Shown: positions 34,868 to 44,087, counted from the first letter of the stretch. The stretch: 64,000 nucleotides of DNA from Saccharibacillus sacchari DSM 19268 (GCF_000585395.1 NZ_KK073875.1:1268407-1332406); one strand, 5' to 3'. Translations and numbers: made by a program. The notes: generated by a model not told the origin, from the letters alone.

Positions 34868-35656
34868 TCAGTTAGCTTTGTTCGTGACGACAATCAGATG
34901 CGTATAGCTTCCACCCAACGTATTTTCGACTTCCGTGCGTCCGATCGGGTATCCGGTCATCGTCACGGTCTGACCAACTTGAATTCCGCCACTGGGTACC
35001 ATAATAAAAAATTCGACTGTTGTCGTTCCGTCGTTCGCTGTTATGACTACATCGGATTGGCGTCCCGCTTGGTAATCTTCGCTGCCGGGCGGGAAATCCT
35101 GAACATCTTCAACCGTACCTGTAAAAATAAGCGCTCTCCCGTAATAATTCCAAGGTGTCTTGAGCACCTCTTGCGCCGGAACAGTTTCTCCGTCAGGTAT
35201 AGTACCAAGCGCATTTACTAAATCGACCGCCAAGTAAAGGTTTCCGTTCTCCAGTGCATCGGGTTCTTCCATGTTCCACTCCGGCGTCAGCCGTTCATCT
35301 GTTGGAGCCTCAGCTGGTTCAGCATCTTCTATCGCAATTTCTTCCACCTCTTCTACTGGCTCAGCGGGTTCTGCAGGTTCCTCAAGTTTCTTTGCGTCAT
35401 TTCGCTGTGTAGTCACAGCTTTGCTGTCTGTTGTCTGATTTTCCGTTGTTGTGCCAATTACGATAATTAATACAATCAAAGCCGCTCCGTAAGTCAACAG
35501 AACTTTTCCACGTTTCCTTTTCTCAGGATTTCCCCAACGAATTACTGCCGAAGGCTTTATAAGTCCAATCAAAATCGCTACAGCGCAAAACATAATCAAT
35601 AACCCTAATACCGTAGTCACCTTTATCACATTCCTTTTCTTTGGTGTACTTCTCAC
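34868..35656 (-). CDS. membrane protein with extracytoplasmic OB-fold-like domain
   Basis: 262 aa, GTG start overlapping the stop of the XRE gene (GTGA). Two hydrophobic helices near the N-terminus (about 14-34 and 52-70) are followed by an acidic Glu/Pro/Ala-rich linker (about 88-125) and a folded domain (about 135-262) with WNYYGRALIFTGTVEDVQDF, VVITANDGTTTVEFF and GIQVGQTVTMTGYPIGRTEV. The latter has the beta pattern of tRNA_anti-like/YdeI OB folds. Function unknown. Coupled translation with the regulator suggests the two act together, for example in control of its own expression. Confidence 0.7.
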   Translation of the reverse strand: MRSTPKKRNVIKVTTVLGLLIMFCAVAILIGLIKPSAVIRWGNPEKRKRGKVLLTYGAALIVLIIVIGTTTENQTTDSKAVTTQRNDAKKLEEPAEPAEPVEEVEEIAIEDAEPAEAPTDERLTPEWNMEEPDALENGNLYLAVDLVNALGTIPDGETVPAQEVLKTPWNYYGRALIFTGTVEDVQDFPPGSEDYQAGRQSDVVITANDGTTTVEFFIMVPSGGIQVGQTVTMTGYPIGRTEVENTLGGSYTHLIVVTNKAN

Positions 35657-36024
35657 TTAGATCTTCCAAGCTCCGACAATTCCAGCAGCATTCGAAAAAT
35701 CTTATCGTACATCTGCTGTTCGCGAGGAGTCAGTTTTTTTAATTCTTCGGCGATTTTCTCGGGAATATCTCCCTCGTCGAAGTCAGAAGGATCTCCTTTA
35801 CGTTTTTCCAGCAGTTCCCCTTCGCCGATGCCAAGTGCTCCTGCAATTTTCGCGACGATAAAGACGCTTGGAGACTGCCTGACTCCTCGTTCGATCTGTC
35901 CCAAGTACGAAGTATCGATCTCCGCTTTTTCCGCTAGTTTTTCCTGCGTCATATGCTGCTGTTTTCTGAGCTTGCGTATTTTTTCTCCCAAATGTGCATC
36001 TTTCGAACCAGAAATCCCCCTCAC
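35653..36024 (-). CDS. XRE family helix-turn-helix regulator
   Basis: 123 aa, GTG start. HTH_3 domain at about residues 12-68: LGEKIRKLRKQQHMTQEKLAEKAEIDTSYLGQ is split as helix 1 (LGEKIRKLRKQ), turn-helix (MTQEKLAEKAEID) and recognition helix (TSYLGQIERGVRQSPS). The C-terminal approximately 45 residues are a charged helix (EEKKL-type, LTPREQQMYDKIFRMLLEL) likely for dimerisation. A perfect 14-bp palindrome lies 79 bases upstream and probably is its operator. First gene of the operon. Confidence 0.9.
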   Translation of the reverse strand: MRGISGSKDAHLGEKIRKLRKQQHMTQEKLAEKAEIDTSYLGQIERGVRQSPSVFIVAKIAGALGIGEGELLEKRKGDPSDFDEGDIPEKIAEELKKLTPREQQMYDKIFRMLLELSELGRSK

Positions 36025-36102
36025 CGCCTACTTTACTTTGTGTCTTTCCTCATCATAGAATAAGAAGGAAATTTTACCCACGGACGAAATCCTCTGCCAA
36101 CC

Positions 36103-36116
36103 GTGACGATCGTCAC
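36103..36116. promoter_or_regulatory. 14-bp perfect palindrome, candidate XRE operator
   Basis: GTGACGATCGTCAC is exactly symmetric and lies in the 341-base divergent gap between the XRE gene and the 520-aa gene, so it could serve both. Confidence 0.5.
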
Positions 36117-36266
36117 TATTCACTTTCCTTTCCGGCTTGAATCGAGTTTAGCATGGGTATTTTGGGGGTCTTGAAAAAGAGATTTGATTTTGCAAGAAGG
36201 TTTCCGGGATGCAAAAGCCGTTTCCGCGCGAAAAATTTCATTTCCCGTACACAGCGGACACAAAAC

Positions 36267-36319
36267 AGACACATATTCATCAAGGCTTAACATCGCTTGC
36301 CAAAAGAAAGACACATATT
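36267..36319 (+). promoter_or_regulatory. direct repeats upstream of the 520-aa gene
   Basis: AGACACATATT occurs at 36267-36277 and again at 36309-36319. The spacing of 42 bases is four helical turns, placing both copies on the same DNA face, 47 to 89 bases upstream of the next start codon. A related GGACACAAA stands just before the first copy. Possible activator sites. Confidence 0.4.
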
Positions 36320-36365
36320 GTTCACAATTAGACCTATATGACTTAAGCAAAGGAGCTTTACAGCG

Positions 36366-37928
36366 ATGGGGAGAAGTCGAGCTTTACATAAGTTCATGAT
36401 CGATACTTGCGATTTTCAATTTGAATTCATGGAAATTTATAAGGAGTGGAGCCTTGAAGCTATTCTGAGGGCGACAGATGTAGGACAGCCGCTGCGGGAC
36501 GCCTGTTTGTACCTTGGGTTGGATACGGAGCTGGTCGAGCACGAGGTTAAAATCCATGCATTGCGTCAGTTGTACGAGGAATTTTCGCACTTGACCGTAC
36601 GAGAGCAAGATTTGATGATCCAGTATGCCGATCATACGCTGCTCGGTCATGAACTCGGCGAACTGTTGGAAAAGAATCAGTTCATGGACCCGCGGGCCTG
36701 GCTGGAGGCTTTCGAGAACTCCATTTTATATTTGAACGATCAAGGGATCGGAGCCGGCGCGTTTCCGTCTTCTTCCGAATTGAGCGAACAGCAAAAAGAA
36801 GACGCCGTTAAGCGCCTCTGTGCGGAACCGATGCCGCTGGAGTTCGATATCGGACCGACAACGCCCGATCGAGATGCCAGATTGCAGTGGAAATGGAGCG
36901 AAATCGGCCGCCGTCACGGCTCCGGTTATCGCTTTTTCACCCGGTTCGTCCGACAGGATTGGCTGCTTCGTCCGCATCATCAAGATGTAGCCAAAGATAA
37001 TCGGCGGGAGCGCCTGCGCGAACAACATGCTTATTTTCGAAGCGTCTTGAACGACATGGCAAGCGATCTGAATATTGAACGGGATCTGGAATTGTACGAA
37101 ACCGAATGGAATACGCATTATCTGGAATACGCCACGGCATGCATCTCGCATGTAACAGCCTCCGTGAACGACGATCGCGAGGAGGACGAAGAGTTCGATC
37201 CGGCTCTGGAGAAGCGCAAATGGGCTGCCGTTGTAAAGATCGCTTCGCTGTTTACGCTGGTCAAAAGTCATAACCTTCGTCTATTACTACTGGATAATCT
37301 GGTACAGGACGTACCGTTTAATTTTGAAGACGCGGCCGAGCTGACCGGTGTAGAGTATAGCGACTATAAGATGCACTTTCTGGAACCGGAGACAGTCAAA
37401 GAAGATCGGCCCGCGCTTTATATGATCATTTTGTTTATCGCGGAGTTTGCTCTTCGGCCTTATCTTAGGGACCGGTTGCGTGAATCCTGCTTGTATTTCG
37501 GAGAAAAAGCGATGGATGCGACTCAAGATATCGAAGACGGCGACGAGGAAGAGTTGGTTGCGCTGAAGCGACGCCTGATTCCACTGGTACTGCTGAGTGA
37601 CTTGTACGATGATGAAGAGGTTCAAAAAATATGGAATCCGGATACCGCTGCGGAAACGTTTGGCGAGGATCCTTTGCCGGACTCTGAAGAAATTTTTCTG
37701 AACCTTTATAAATGGACCTATAAGCTTAATAAGACCCATGAACGCGGCAAATTATTCGGCGCGGCTACCCGGGAATTTCTGTCTTACGGGCTGCATCGAA
37801 ACATCAATACGGCAACCGGGTTAATTCATGCAGTCGAACCGTTCGAACAGGCGTTCAAGACATTCGTCGGCATCAAAGCGCGGGATTTGGACGTGGATGA
37901 CATTGATAAGTTGATCGAACTCTTATAG
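36366..37928 (+). CDS. unrecognised 520-aa soluble protein
   Basis: 520 aa, acidic, no signal peptide or membrane helix, mostly helical. ATG chosen because AAAGGAG lies ten bases upstream. I see no known domain. Noteworthy segments: WSLEAILRATDVGQPLRDAC (about 28-47), HLTVREQDLMIQYADHTLLG (about 75-94), an Asp/Glu-rich loop NDDREEDEEFDP (about 270-281), RPALYMIILFIAEFALRPYL (about 352-371) and a C-terminal LDVDDIDKLIELL. GC content is like the flanking chromosome rather than the AT-rich genes before it. Single gene, divergent from the XRE operon and sharing its control region. Function unknown. Confidence 0.75.
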   Translation: MGRSRALHKFMIDTCDFQFEFMEIYKEWSLEAILRATDVGQPLRDACLYLGLDTELVEHEVKIHALRQLYEEFSHLTVREQDLMIQYADHTLLGHELGELLEKNQFMDPRAWLEAFENSILYLNDQGIGAGAFPSSSELSEQQKEDAVKRLCAEPMPLEFDIGPTTPDRDARLQWKWSEIGRRHGSGYRFFTRFVRQDWLLRPHHQDVAKDNRRERLREQHAYFRSVLNDMASDLNIERDLELYETEWNTHYLEYATACISHVTASVNDDREEDEEFDPALEKRKWAAVVKIASLFTLVKSHNLRLLLLDNLVQDVPFNFEDAAELTGVEYSDYKMHFLEPETVKEDRPALYMIILFIAEFALRPYLRDRLRESCLYFGEKAMDATQDIEDGDEEELVALKRRLIPLVLLSDLYDDEEVQKIWNPDTAAETFGEDPLPDSEEIFLNLYKWTYKLNKTHERGKLFGAATREFLSYGLHRNINTATGLIHAVEPFEQAFKTFVGIKARDLDVDDIDKLIELL

Positions 37929-37966
37929 AAAAAAGGATCGCACCCTGTTTGCCGGGAAGCGATCCT
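37928..37966 (-). terminator. Rho-independent terminator of the lipoprotein gene at 37982
   Basis: On the minus strand AGGATCGC pairs with GCGATCCT across a 17-base loop region and is followed by six T. Confidence 0.75.
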
Positions 37967-37981
37967 GATCAGCTTTCCCCT

Positions 37982-38554
37982 TCAATCCATGTACATCGCC
38001 CATCTCCGATCCATAATCATCATATACTCGGCATGTTCGTCTGCATCGAGTTTGGTAGAGACAAGGTGAATCTTCTCGGCGTCTTCTTGGCTTCCCGGCG
38101 GCAAATCCTTCATCGGATCGGTCAGCAGCTTTTTATTTTCCGAATCGTAGAAGTAATCCAGAAATCCTGAACCGGGCGAATCCATATGCTGATCTCCGTA
38201 CAACTGGATCATTTCCTCCCGGGGCATGCCGACTTTGGCGCCGCGCGCCGTCCGGTACTGCTCTGCCGATCCTTCCAGCAATTCGATAGCGGCGACTTGA
38301 TCGTTTCTGTAGAACACTCGGATCCCTTTCTCGTAAGAAACGTGATTCGGAGTAACTTCTTCGCCCGCATTCCCTGCGACAGCTTCTGCTTCTTCCCGGC
38401 TGTCTCCGTAACAAATCCGCGATTTCGAATTCTCCGCTTTTACGACGCACATATCCTTTTCCGAAAAAACATTGGGTTCGAATGAAGCTTCTTCCGATCC
38501 GCATCCGGTTACTGACAGCAAAAATGCACCAGCCAGCAGTCCTATTCGTTTCAT
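37982..38554 (-). CDS. lipoprotein of unknown function
   Basis: 190 aa. Signal peptide with lipobox SVTGC (Cys about 18). The mature part has ARGAKVGMPREEMIQLYGDQ (about 102-121), the kind of motif seen in SmpA/OmlA- or YjgB-like lipoprotein domains where a G-x-s-x-x-e/D-V-x-x-x-f/yG pattern recurs. Two cysteines (MCVVK and RICYGD) could form a disulphide. GAGGAAGCG precedes the ATG. Single gene with its own terminator. No function can be assigned. Confidence 0.7.
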   Translation of the reverse strand: MKRIGLLAGAFLLSVTGCGSEEASFEPNVFSEKDMCVVKAENSKSRICYGDSREEAEAVAGNAGEEVTPNHVSYEKGIRVFYRNDQVAAIELLEGSAEQYRTARGAKVGMPREEMIQLYGDQHMDSPGSGFLDYFYDSENKKLLTDPMKDLPPGSQEDAEKIHLVSTKLDADEHAEYMMIMDRRWAMYMD

Positions 38555-38590
38555 CGCTTCCTCATCTCCTTATGTACGAACTTTAACCAA

Positions 38591-38650
38591 ACGCCCTCAA
38601 GCCTACACCGATTTCCCGCAGGAATTGTCCGGTGTTCGTCTTGAGGGCGT
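38591..38650 (-). terminator. probable terminator of the SDR gene
   Basis: ACGCCCTCAAG and CTTGAGGGCGT form a perfect 11-bp stem, with ACACCG/CGGTGT paired inside. The T tract on the minus strand is short (TTGGTT), so strength is uncertain. Confidence 0.55.
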
Positions 38651-38687
38651 ATAGAGTCATATGCTAATCAGTTTTGTCGTAACCTGC

Positions 38688-39584
38688 TTACGGAGACACC
38701 ATACCGCCGTTCGCATTCAGCGTCTCGCCCGTCACGTAACTGGACTCCTGGCTCGCCAGGAACACGTACGCCGGCGCCATTTCGACCGGTTGTCCCGGAC
38801 GGCCGAGCGGCGTTTGTGAACCGAACTCAGGCAGCGCGTCCGGCGGTTGACCGCCCGCGACTTGCAGCGGCGTCCAGACCGGACCCGGCGCGACCACGTT
38901 CACGCGGATGCCTTTCGGACCGACCTGCTGCGCCAGCGCTTTGCTGAACGTGTTGATCGCGGCTTTGGTCGTCGCGTAATCAAGCAGGATTTCCGACGGG
39001 CTGTAAGCTTGGATCGACGACGTGTTAATGATCGAGCTGCCCGGCTTCATATGCTTGATCGCCGCTTTGCACAGCCAGAACATCGCGTACACGTTCGTTT
39101 TGAACGTCTCGTCAAACTGCTCCGTCGAAATCTCGTCGATGCTTTCGCGGAACTGCTGCTTGCCCGCCACGATCGCCAGAATGTCGATGCCGCCGAGTTC
39201 CTTCACCGCCGTCTCGATCAGGTTCACGCAGTAGCTTTCGTCCTTCACGTCCCCCGGCAACGCTACCGCTTTGCGGCCTTCGGCTTCGATCAGCTTCACG
39301 ACTTCCTGCGCGTCCGCTTCTTCTTCCGGAAGGTACGACAGCACGACGTCGGCGCCTTCTCTCGCATAGGCGATCGCCGCGGCGCGGCCGATGCCGCTAT
39401 CCGCTCCGGTTACGACCGCTTTGCGGCCGACGAGACGTTCCTTGCCGACGTAACTGGTTTCGCCCGAATCGGGGATCGGCGTCATATCTTTCTGAAGGCC
39501 CGGGCCTTCTTGTTGTTGTTCGAATTCGGGTCCGGCTTTCGTAAACTGGGTCGTCGGGTCCTGCATCTTGTAAATGTCGCTCAT
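38688..39584 (-). CDS. short-chain dehydrogenase/reductase, general-stress type
   Basis: 298 aa. Preceded by a approximately 45-residue N-terminal extension typical of the YhdF/YghA (general stress protein 39) branch. Cofactor motif [20 protein letters not shown] (about 58-77). The NNAG-equivalent is altered ([11 protein letters not shown]). Catalytic Ser in [12 protein letters not shown] (about 187), with Tyr-x3-Lys in YATTKAAIN (about 202-210). Known relatives are NAD(P)-linked aldehyde/ketone reductases induced by stress. AGGAGGACTTTCAAC precedes the ATG. Lies divergent from a stress-type PPOX-fold gene. Confidence 0.9.
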   Translation of the reverse strand: MSDIYKMQDPTTQFTKAGPEFEQQQEGPGLQKDMTPIPDSGETSYVGKERLVGRKAVVTGADSGIGRAAAIAYAREGADVVLSYLPEEEADAQEVVKLIEAEGRKAVALPGDVKDESYCVNLIETAVKELGGIDILAIVAGKQQFRESIDEISTEQFDETFKTNVYAMFWLCKAAIKHMKPGSSIINTSSIQAYSPSEILLDYATTKAAINTFSKALAQQVGPKGIRVNVVAPGPVWTPLQVAGGQPPDALPEFGSQTPLGRPGQPVEMAPAYVFLASQESSYVTGETLNANGGMVSP

Positions 39585-39824
39585 GTTGAAAGTCCTCCTC
39601 AGGTATACGAATTGGGTGTTCCGTCTTGTTCTCGTCTTTTATGTAACCTCGGCGCTCCCGATTTAAACGAGCATGTTTCGGGTATTTTACGCCGCCTTTA
39701 TTTTTTCGAAAAAGCGTCACTTTATCCGGGTTTATCCGAACTTTCGCCTGAAACCAAGTTTATTCGCGGACCAAGACGTTTAAGGAAAAAGCAAACCCCG
39801 ATTTCGGGAAAGGAGCGATTCATC

Positions 39825-40352
39825 ATGTCCAACTTGCGCGAACATGCCACGACCTCCGATCCAAAAGCGGTCGAAACCGTACGCGATCTGATCGAAGATA
39901 TCGAAACGGCGATGCTGACTACCGTGACCGACGCGGGTCTCGTATCGCGGCCGATGAAAACCCAACATATCGAATTCGACGGCGATCTGTGGTTTTTGAC
40001 GAAAAAGGACACGGCGAAATACGATGAAATTCTCAAAGACCCTCGCGTCAATCTGGCCTATGCGGGCAAGTCGTACGTCTCGATCAGCGGACGCGCCGAA
40101 TTCGTCGAAGACGACGCGCGCAAAAAGGTGCTATGGAACAAAATGTACGAGAAGATTCTCGATACGCCTTACGATGATCCGAATCTCGTGCTGATCCGAG
40201 TAACCGCGGAAACGGCCGAATATTGGGAAAGCGGCAGCGCCGTGAAAATGATCTCCCATCTGCTGAAAAAGGCAGTCGGCAAAGGCTCCGATCCGAAGTC
40301 CGAACCGGGTCTCAACGAGACGGTCGATCTGACTTCCGTGCCGAAGTCTTAA
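39825..40352 (+). CDS. pyridoxamine 5'-phosphate oxidase-fold protein, general stress protein 26 type
   Basis: 175 aa from ATG 39825 (GGAAAGGAG upstream). A much longer in-frame reading exists to the left but is the antisense of the SDR gene and has no ribosome site. Split-barrel flavin-binding fold: IETAMLTTVTDAGLVSRPMK (about 26-45), FDGDLWFLTKKDTAKYDEIL and NLAYAGKSYVSISGRAEFVE (about 75-94), then the GSP26 tail TAETAEYWESGSAV. Members bind FMN/F420-like cofactors; physiological reaction unknown. Divergent from the stress SDR. Confidence 0.9.
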   Translation: MSNLREHATTSDPKAVETVRDLIEDIETAMLTTVTDAGLVSRPMKTQHIEFDGDLWFLTKKDTAKYDEILKDPRVNLAYAGKSYVSISGRAEFVEDDARKKVLWNKMYEKILDTPYDDPNLVLIRVTAETAEYWESGSAVKMISHLLKKAVGKGSDPKSEPGLNETVDLTSVPKS

Positions 40353-40394
40353 AGCAACGGATATTTCCGCACTTCGATAAAAGGCCGCAACATA

Positions 40395-40430
40395 AAAACG
40401 GGACCTTCGCGTATGCGAAGATCCCGTTTT
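40395..40430. terminator. bidirectional Rho-independent terminator
   Basis: AAAACGGGA-C-CTTCGC and GCGAAG-A-TCCCGTTTT pair around a 4-base loop, with A/T tracts on both sides. It serves the convergent PPOX-fold and GGDEF-EAL genes. Confidence 0.85.
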
Positions 40431-40437
40431 GTCGTGC

Positions 40438-42141
40438 TTATCTGGCACATACCGCTCGTTTCATTCGCATCGACTCCGAACGAAGCTGGCTCAGCGGCTT
40501 GGGCCGCGAAAAATAATAGCCCTGCATGTGAATGCAACCGAGCGTCAGCAATAAGTGATGCTGTTCGTCCGTCTCGACGCCTTCGGCGATAACGGACAAA
40601 TCCAATTCCTTCGCCATGGCGACCACGCCGCGAATCATGGCTCGGCTTATCCGATTGCTTTGCGCATTTTGCGATAGAATCCGGTCGATCTTCAACGTCG
40701 TGATCGGAAGTTCTTGCAGCAGGCCGATTCCCGAAGAGGATTGGCTGCCGAGGTCGTCGAGCGAGAAGGTTACGCCCAATTCACGAAGCTGAAGCAATTG
40801 GGGCAAAATATGCGAAGCGTCCAGACGCTGCGTCGTTTCGTTCAGCTCGATCTCGATTTTGCCGGGCGAACAGCCGGTCTCCGCGAACACGTTCATCGCT
40901 TGTTCGACGAAATACGGATCGCGCAGCGACTTGACCGTAATATTGACATGAATGCGTTCAGCGGGACGCAGCACATGCTGCGCCATGCAGGCTTCACGCA
41001 GCACCCATAGATCTACCTGTTCGATCAGACCGGCTTCTTCAGCCGCTTCGATCGCTTCAACGGGAGATACGCTCCCGCGCGTCGGATGATTCCAACGAAG
41101 CAGCGCTTCGTAAGCCAGCGCGCGCCCGAACTCCCCTTCGACGATCGGTTGAAAATGCAACTCCAACTCGCCGCCTTGCAGCGCTTGGCGCATATCCAAT
41201 TCGGCCTGCTGGTCTTCGATCCGGAAAATGCTTACGCCGGCTTTGCCGCCTTTTTTGATCCGGTACATCGCGGTATCCGCCCGTTCGATGTATTCGCGCA
41301 GCGAATCGGCTTCCAGGCAGACGCCGATCGACAGCGTCGGCGGTTCCTCTTCGTCGGCCAAAGGCAGTTCTTGTTCCCGAAATTCCCGAACCAGGCGGTC
41401 AACCGCCTGCTGCACGCGCTGGGAGTCGTCGGTCGGTAACACGATCACGAACTCGTCGCCTCCGTAACGGCATAACAGCCAGTCGTCCCCGGCCGCTTTG
41501 CGGATCGATTTCGCAAGAGACTGAAGCACCCGGTCGCCGGTCGTGTGACCGTAACCGTCGTTAACTTCCTTGAAATTGTCCAGATCCATAAAGATCACTG
41601 CCGTCGGCAGATCGGCCAGTTCGCGTTCATATAACGATTCGAGCGCGCTATAACGTAAAAACCCGGTCAGATCGTCGAAATAAGTCGTCTCCTCCAATTG
41701 GATCAGACCCGATACGACGGACGCGACATGCAGCAACCTCTCAGCATCTTCACCGGTAAAAGCATGATCCCGATCAAGCGCGCAGATCGTTCCGTACAAG
41801 TCGCCGTTTTTCAGATGGATCGGTACGCCGAGAAAACTCGCTTTGCCAAGGTCCGAAGTGATCGGCATTTCCCGCGTCAGCGGCGAGCAGGTCGTGTCTT
41901 CGATCATAACGGGACCGTCTTCCTCGCCGACCAAACTACAATAAGATATCGAATAAGGCAGCACGCTTCCTTCTTGAACCAGCTCTTCGTCGCGGTTCGA
42001 GACACTCAGAATCGTATTTTGCCTGCCGTTGTTATAAGCCATAAAAAAGGTGTTCGCATCGATGACGGAGTGCAGCAGCGAGAACAGCGTCTTGGACGTA
42101 ACCCGAATCAAGTCTTCACGCTGTTCCTTCATCGGTTTCAT
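40438..42141 (-). CDS. cyclic-di-GMP signalling protein: GAF-GGDEF-EAL
   Basis: 567 aa, soluble. GAF sensor domain about 12-150. GGDEF domain about 160-310 with an intact CRYGGDEFVIVLP active site; I see no canonical RxxD inhibitory site in front of it. EAL domain about 320-560 with EALLRW (346), the Asn of HVNITVKSL, the Glu of IEIELNET, SLDDLGSQSSS (usually DDFGTG), LKIDR and VIAEGVET, so the phosphodiesterase residues appear present. The protein could both make and break c-di-GMP, controlled by a ligand of the GAF domain. GGAGG six bases before ATG. A rather long gap lies upstream. Confidence 0.93.
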   Translation of the reverse strand: MKPMKEQREDLIRVTSKTLFSLLHSVIDANTFFMAYNNGRQNTILSVSNRDEELVQEGSVLPYSISYCSLVGEEDGPVMIEDTTCSPLTREMPITSDLGKASFLGVPIHLKNGDLYGTICALDRDHAFTGEDAERLLHVASVVSGLIQLEETTYFDDLTGFLRYSALESLYERELADLPTAVIFMDLDNFKEVNDGYGHTTGDRVLQSLAKSIRKAAGDDWLLCRYGGDEFVIVLPTDDSQRVQQAVDRLVREFREQELPLADEEEPPTLSIGVCLEADSLREYIERADTAMYRIKKGGKAGVSIFRIEDQQAELDMRQALQGGELELHFQPIVEGEFGRALAYEALLRWNHPTRGSVSPVEAIEAAEEAGLIEQVDLWVLREACMAQHVLRPAERIHVNITVKSLRDPYFVEQAMNVFAETGCSPGKIEIELNETTQRLDASHILPQLLQLRELGVTFSLDDLGSQSSSGIGLLQELPITTLKIDRILSQNAQSNRISRAMIRGVVAMAKELDLSVIAEGVETDEQHHLLLTLGCIHMQGYYFSRPKPLSQLRSESMRMKRAVCAR

Positions 42142-42603
42142 ATTAAGCCTCCATGAGTCTAAGGATATAGTGATTTTAGGTACATAAGCCCATTATAAAC
42201 CAAAAGCAGGAAAGCGTCATCTTTCATTTAGCCAAAATTTTCTACTTTTTTCGCGATTTTTCCTGTATTTTCGACTTCGGATGTTTAAATTCTTTTAAAT
42301 TCAATTTTTTACGAGTAAATTGTGCGGTTTTCAGCGATTTCGCTTTAATCCTCCACTCATGACAAAGACCGTATTTCTTCCGTCAAAAACGGAAAAAACA
42401 CGGCCGCTTTAACCTATTACCCTTTCAACTCTTAATCACAGGTTTACGTTTTCCTGAAACGCACACGCTTTAGGTACGATTCCGTCGGAGAATTCGTACA
42501 TGGGTCAAGTACGAATTCTCAGGAGAGCGTATTCCTACCTTTAGTGTTGACAAGGGACTATTTGCTTGATTCCGATCCGAGCTTCGTCGACTTGCATAAA
42601 GGA
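42142..42603. other. 462-base intergenic region with a 12-bp inverted repeat
   Basis: AT-rich, no credible ORF. The clearest feature is GAGAATTCGTAC (42488-42499) with its exact complement GTACGAATTCTC (42509-42520) around a 9-base loop; there is no T tract, so it looks more like a regulatory hairpin or operator than a terminator. The left part probably holds the GGDEF-EAL promoter. Confidence 0.4.
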
Positions 42604-43005
42604 TTATGCCTTCGGCTTTCCCTTCTTATTCTTTTTCAATTCGGCTGCGGCAAGGCTTTCTTCTACGCGCAGTCGAACCATTCGTCTGATGAGTTCTTCG
42701 GGCAGCGGCTGATCGAACGGAAATTGGACAGATCCCTTCGCATTCTTATAGACAGCAAGCTCCTTCGCGAAGGCATCAATCCCGCTTGGCGTCGGATAAA
42801 AACCGATATGCCCTTTGAAGCCGCCAAAATGGACCAGATTACCATGCAAGGTGAACGTAGGCATGCCGTAACTGATCTTCTCTCCCGCCTCCGGAACTTC
42901 TTCCCGAATGATACGGCGCAGCTCCGAAAGTCTGCGCTGTACCTCTTCTGAAAAATCCGCAATATAAGCATTGACGGCAGCGACTCCAGGGTCGATCTCC
43001 TTCAT
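42604..43005 (-). CDS. DUF1801 (YdhG-like) protein
   Basis: 133 aa from ATG 43005, chosen for GGAGGGAG upstream. DUF1801 domain covers about residues 12-110: VQRRLSELRRIIREEVPEAGE, then KISYGMPTFTLHGNLVHFGGFKGHIGFYP split as KISYGMPTF and LVHFGGFKGHIGFYP, and KGSVQFPFDQPLPEELIRRM. The family has a lipocalin-unlike alpha/beta fold related to the iron-chaperone frataxin-like proteins, with no established enzyme activity. The lysine-rich C-terminus (KKNKKGKPKA) is usual. Single gene. Confidence 0.85.
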   Translation of the reverse strand: MKEIDPGVAAVNAYIADFSEEVQRRLSELRRIIREEVPEAGEKISYGMPTFTLHGNLVHFGGFKGHIGFYPTPSGIDAFAKELAVYKNAKGSVQFPFDQPLPEELIRRMVRLRVEESLAAAELKKNKKGKPKA

Positions 43006-43118
43006 ATGATCTCCCTCCGTTTCTTTTCCCGATACTTGCTCGCTCTCTTGCTTCATTCCATCATAATCGAATACGATCAGGCGCTCAATCCATTCCTGTT
43101 ATTCTTTTTCAAGATAGC

Positions 43119-43163
43119 AAAAAAGCCGTATTTGCCTTCATGCTAACATGGAAGCAAATACGG
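43119..43163 (-). terminator. Rho-independent terminator of the aldolase gene
   Basis: On the minus strand CCGTATTTGC...CATG and CATG...GCAAATACGG pair with small bulges, followed by six T. Confidence 0.85.
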
Positions 43164-43199
43164 TTTGATTCTTCTTCGATGACTTAGCGCCTTTATCGC

Positions 43200-44087
43200 T
43201 TAGGTGATTGAAGCCTTATAAATGGACTCTACGGAACGTGCCAATGTTTCATTAAAGTCGGCTTCGGTTTGACCGAAACTCAGACCTTCCGCCAACGCCC
43301 GAGAGAAACTGGCAATAAGTCCGGGATTGCGCGCAAGATGCTCATTGGCTTCCTTCTGCGGAAATCCGCCTGAAAGAGCCACGACGCGCACGACATGCGG
43401 GTCCTGCATCAGCTCGCTGTAAAAGCCGTCCTCAACCGGAATCGATAGTTTCAGCATCACCCGGACATCAGGGTCAAGAGCAGCAAGCTGCCGGTTAAGC
43501 TCCGCTTTCAACAACCGTTCCGATTCTTCCCGATCTTCGCTCAAAATGTTGACCTCCGGCTCGATGATCGGGATCAGTCCCGCTGCAAAGATTCGCTTGC
43601 CGACTTCGAATTGTTGATCCGCGACCTGCTTGATTCCTTCCGCGTTCGCTTCATGAATAACGGAGCGCATTTTCGTGCCGAAAATCCGCTTGTCCGCGGC
43701 CCGCGCCAAAAGCGCATCCAGATCCGGCATCGGTTTCATGAGCTGCACGCCATTTTCCTGTACGTCGAGTCCTTTGTCCACTTTGAGAAACGGAACGACG
43801 CCTTTGTTTTCCCACAGATAATCCGCGGTCGATTTCCCGTCGATTTCGCGGTCCATCGTGTTTTCGAACAGGATCGCGCCCAAAATATGCTTGGAATCGA
43901 ACGCCGGGCTTTGAATGATCCGCGTCCGCATCGTATGCACCGCGGTAAACATGCCTTCCTCGTCCGTATAGGCGTCTTCGGCGACTCCGTATTGCAGCAG
44001 CGCTTTCGGCGTACTGCCTCCGCTCTGATCGAGCGCTGCCACGAATCCTTTCCCCGTCCGCATCCGCTCCAACTGTTGCTCGTTCAT
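43200..44087 (-). CDS. fda: fructose-bisphosphate aldolase, class I
   Basis: 295 aa from ATG 44087 (GGGGAG upstream); the length matches the Staphylococcus-type class I enzyme. It cleaves fructose 1,6-bisphosphate into two triose phosphates through a Schiff base. Visible active-site parts: [16 protein letters not shown] (about 15-30), [22 protein letters not shown] (Lys), [12 protein letters not shown] (Glu) and [12 protein letters not shown] (about 209, Schiff-base Lys), with [10 protein letters not shown] for phosphate binding. Metal-independent. Single gene. Most relatives also carry a class II enzyme, not seen here. Confidence 0.93.
   Translation of the reverse strand: MNEQQLERMRTGKGFVAALDQSGGSTPKALLQYGVAEDAYTDEEGMFTAVHTMRTRIIQSPAFDSKHILGAILFENTMDREIDGKSTADYLWENKGVVPFLKVDKGLDVQENGVQLMKPMPDLDALLARAADKRIFGTKMRSVIHEANAEGIKQVADQQFEVGKRIFAAGLIPIIEPEVNILSEDREESERLLKAELNRQLAALDPDVRVMLKLSIPVEDGFYSELMQDPHVVRVVALSGGFPQKEANEHLARNPGLIASFSRALAEGLSFGQTEADFNETLARSVESIYKASIT

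Noticed and set aside
38847-39824. Long in-frame extension upstream of the PPOX-fold protein giving a 501-aa reading
   Set aside because: The extra part is the antisense of the SDR gene, has no ribosome site at its start, and the true ATG at 39825 has GGAAAGGAG.
42488-42520. Terminator at the 12-bp inverted repeat
   Set aside because: No T tract on either strand after the stem.
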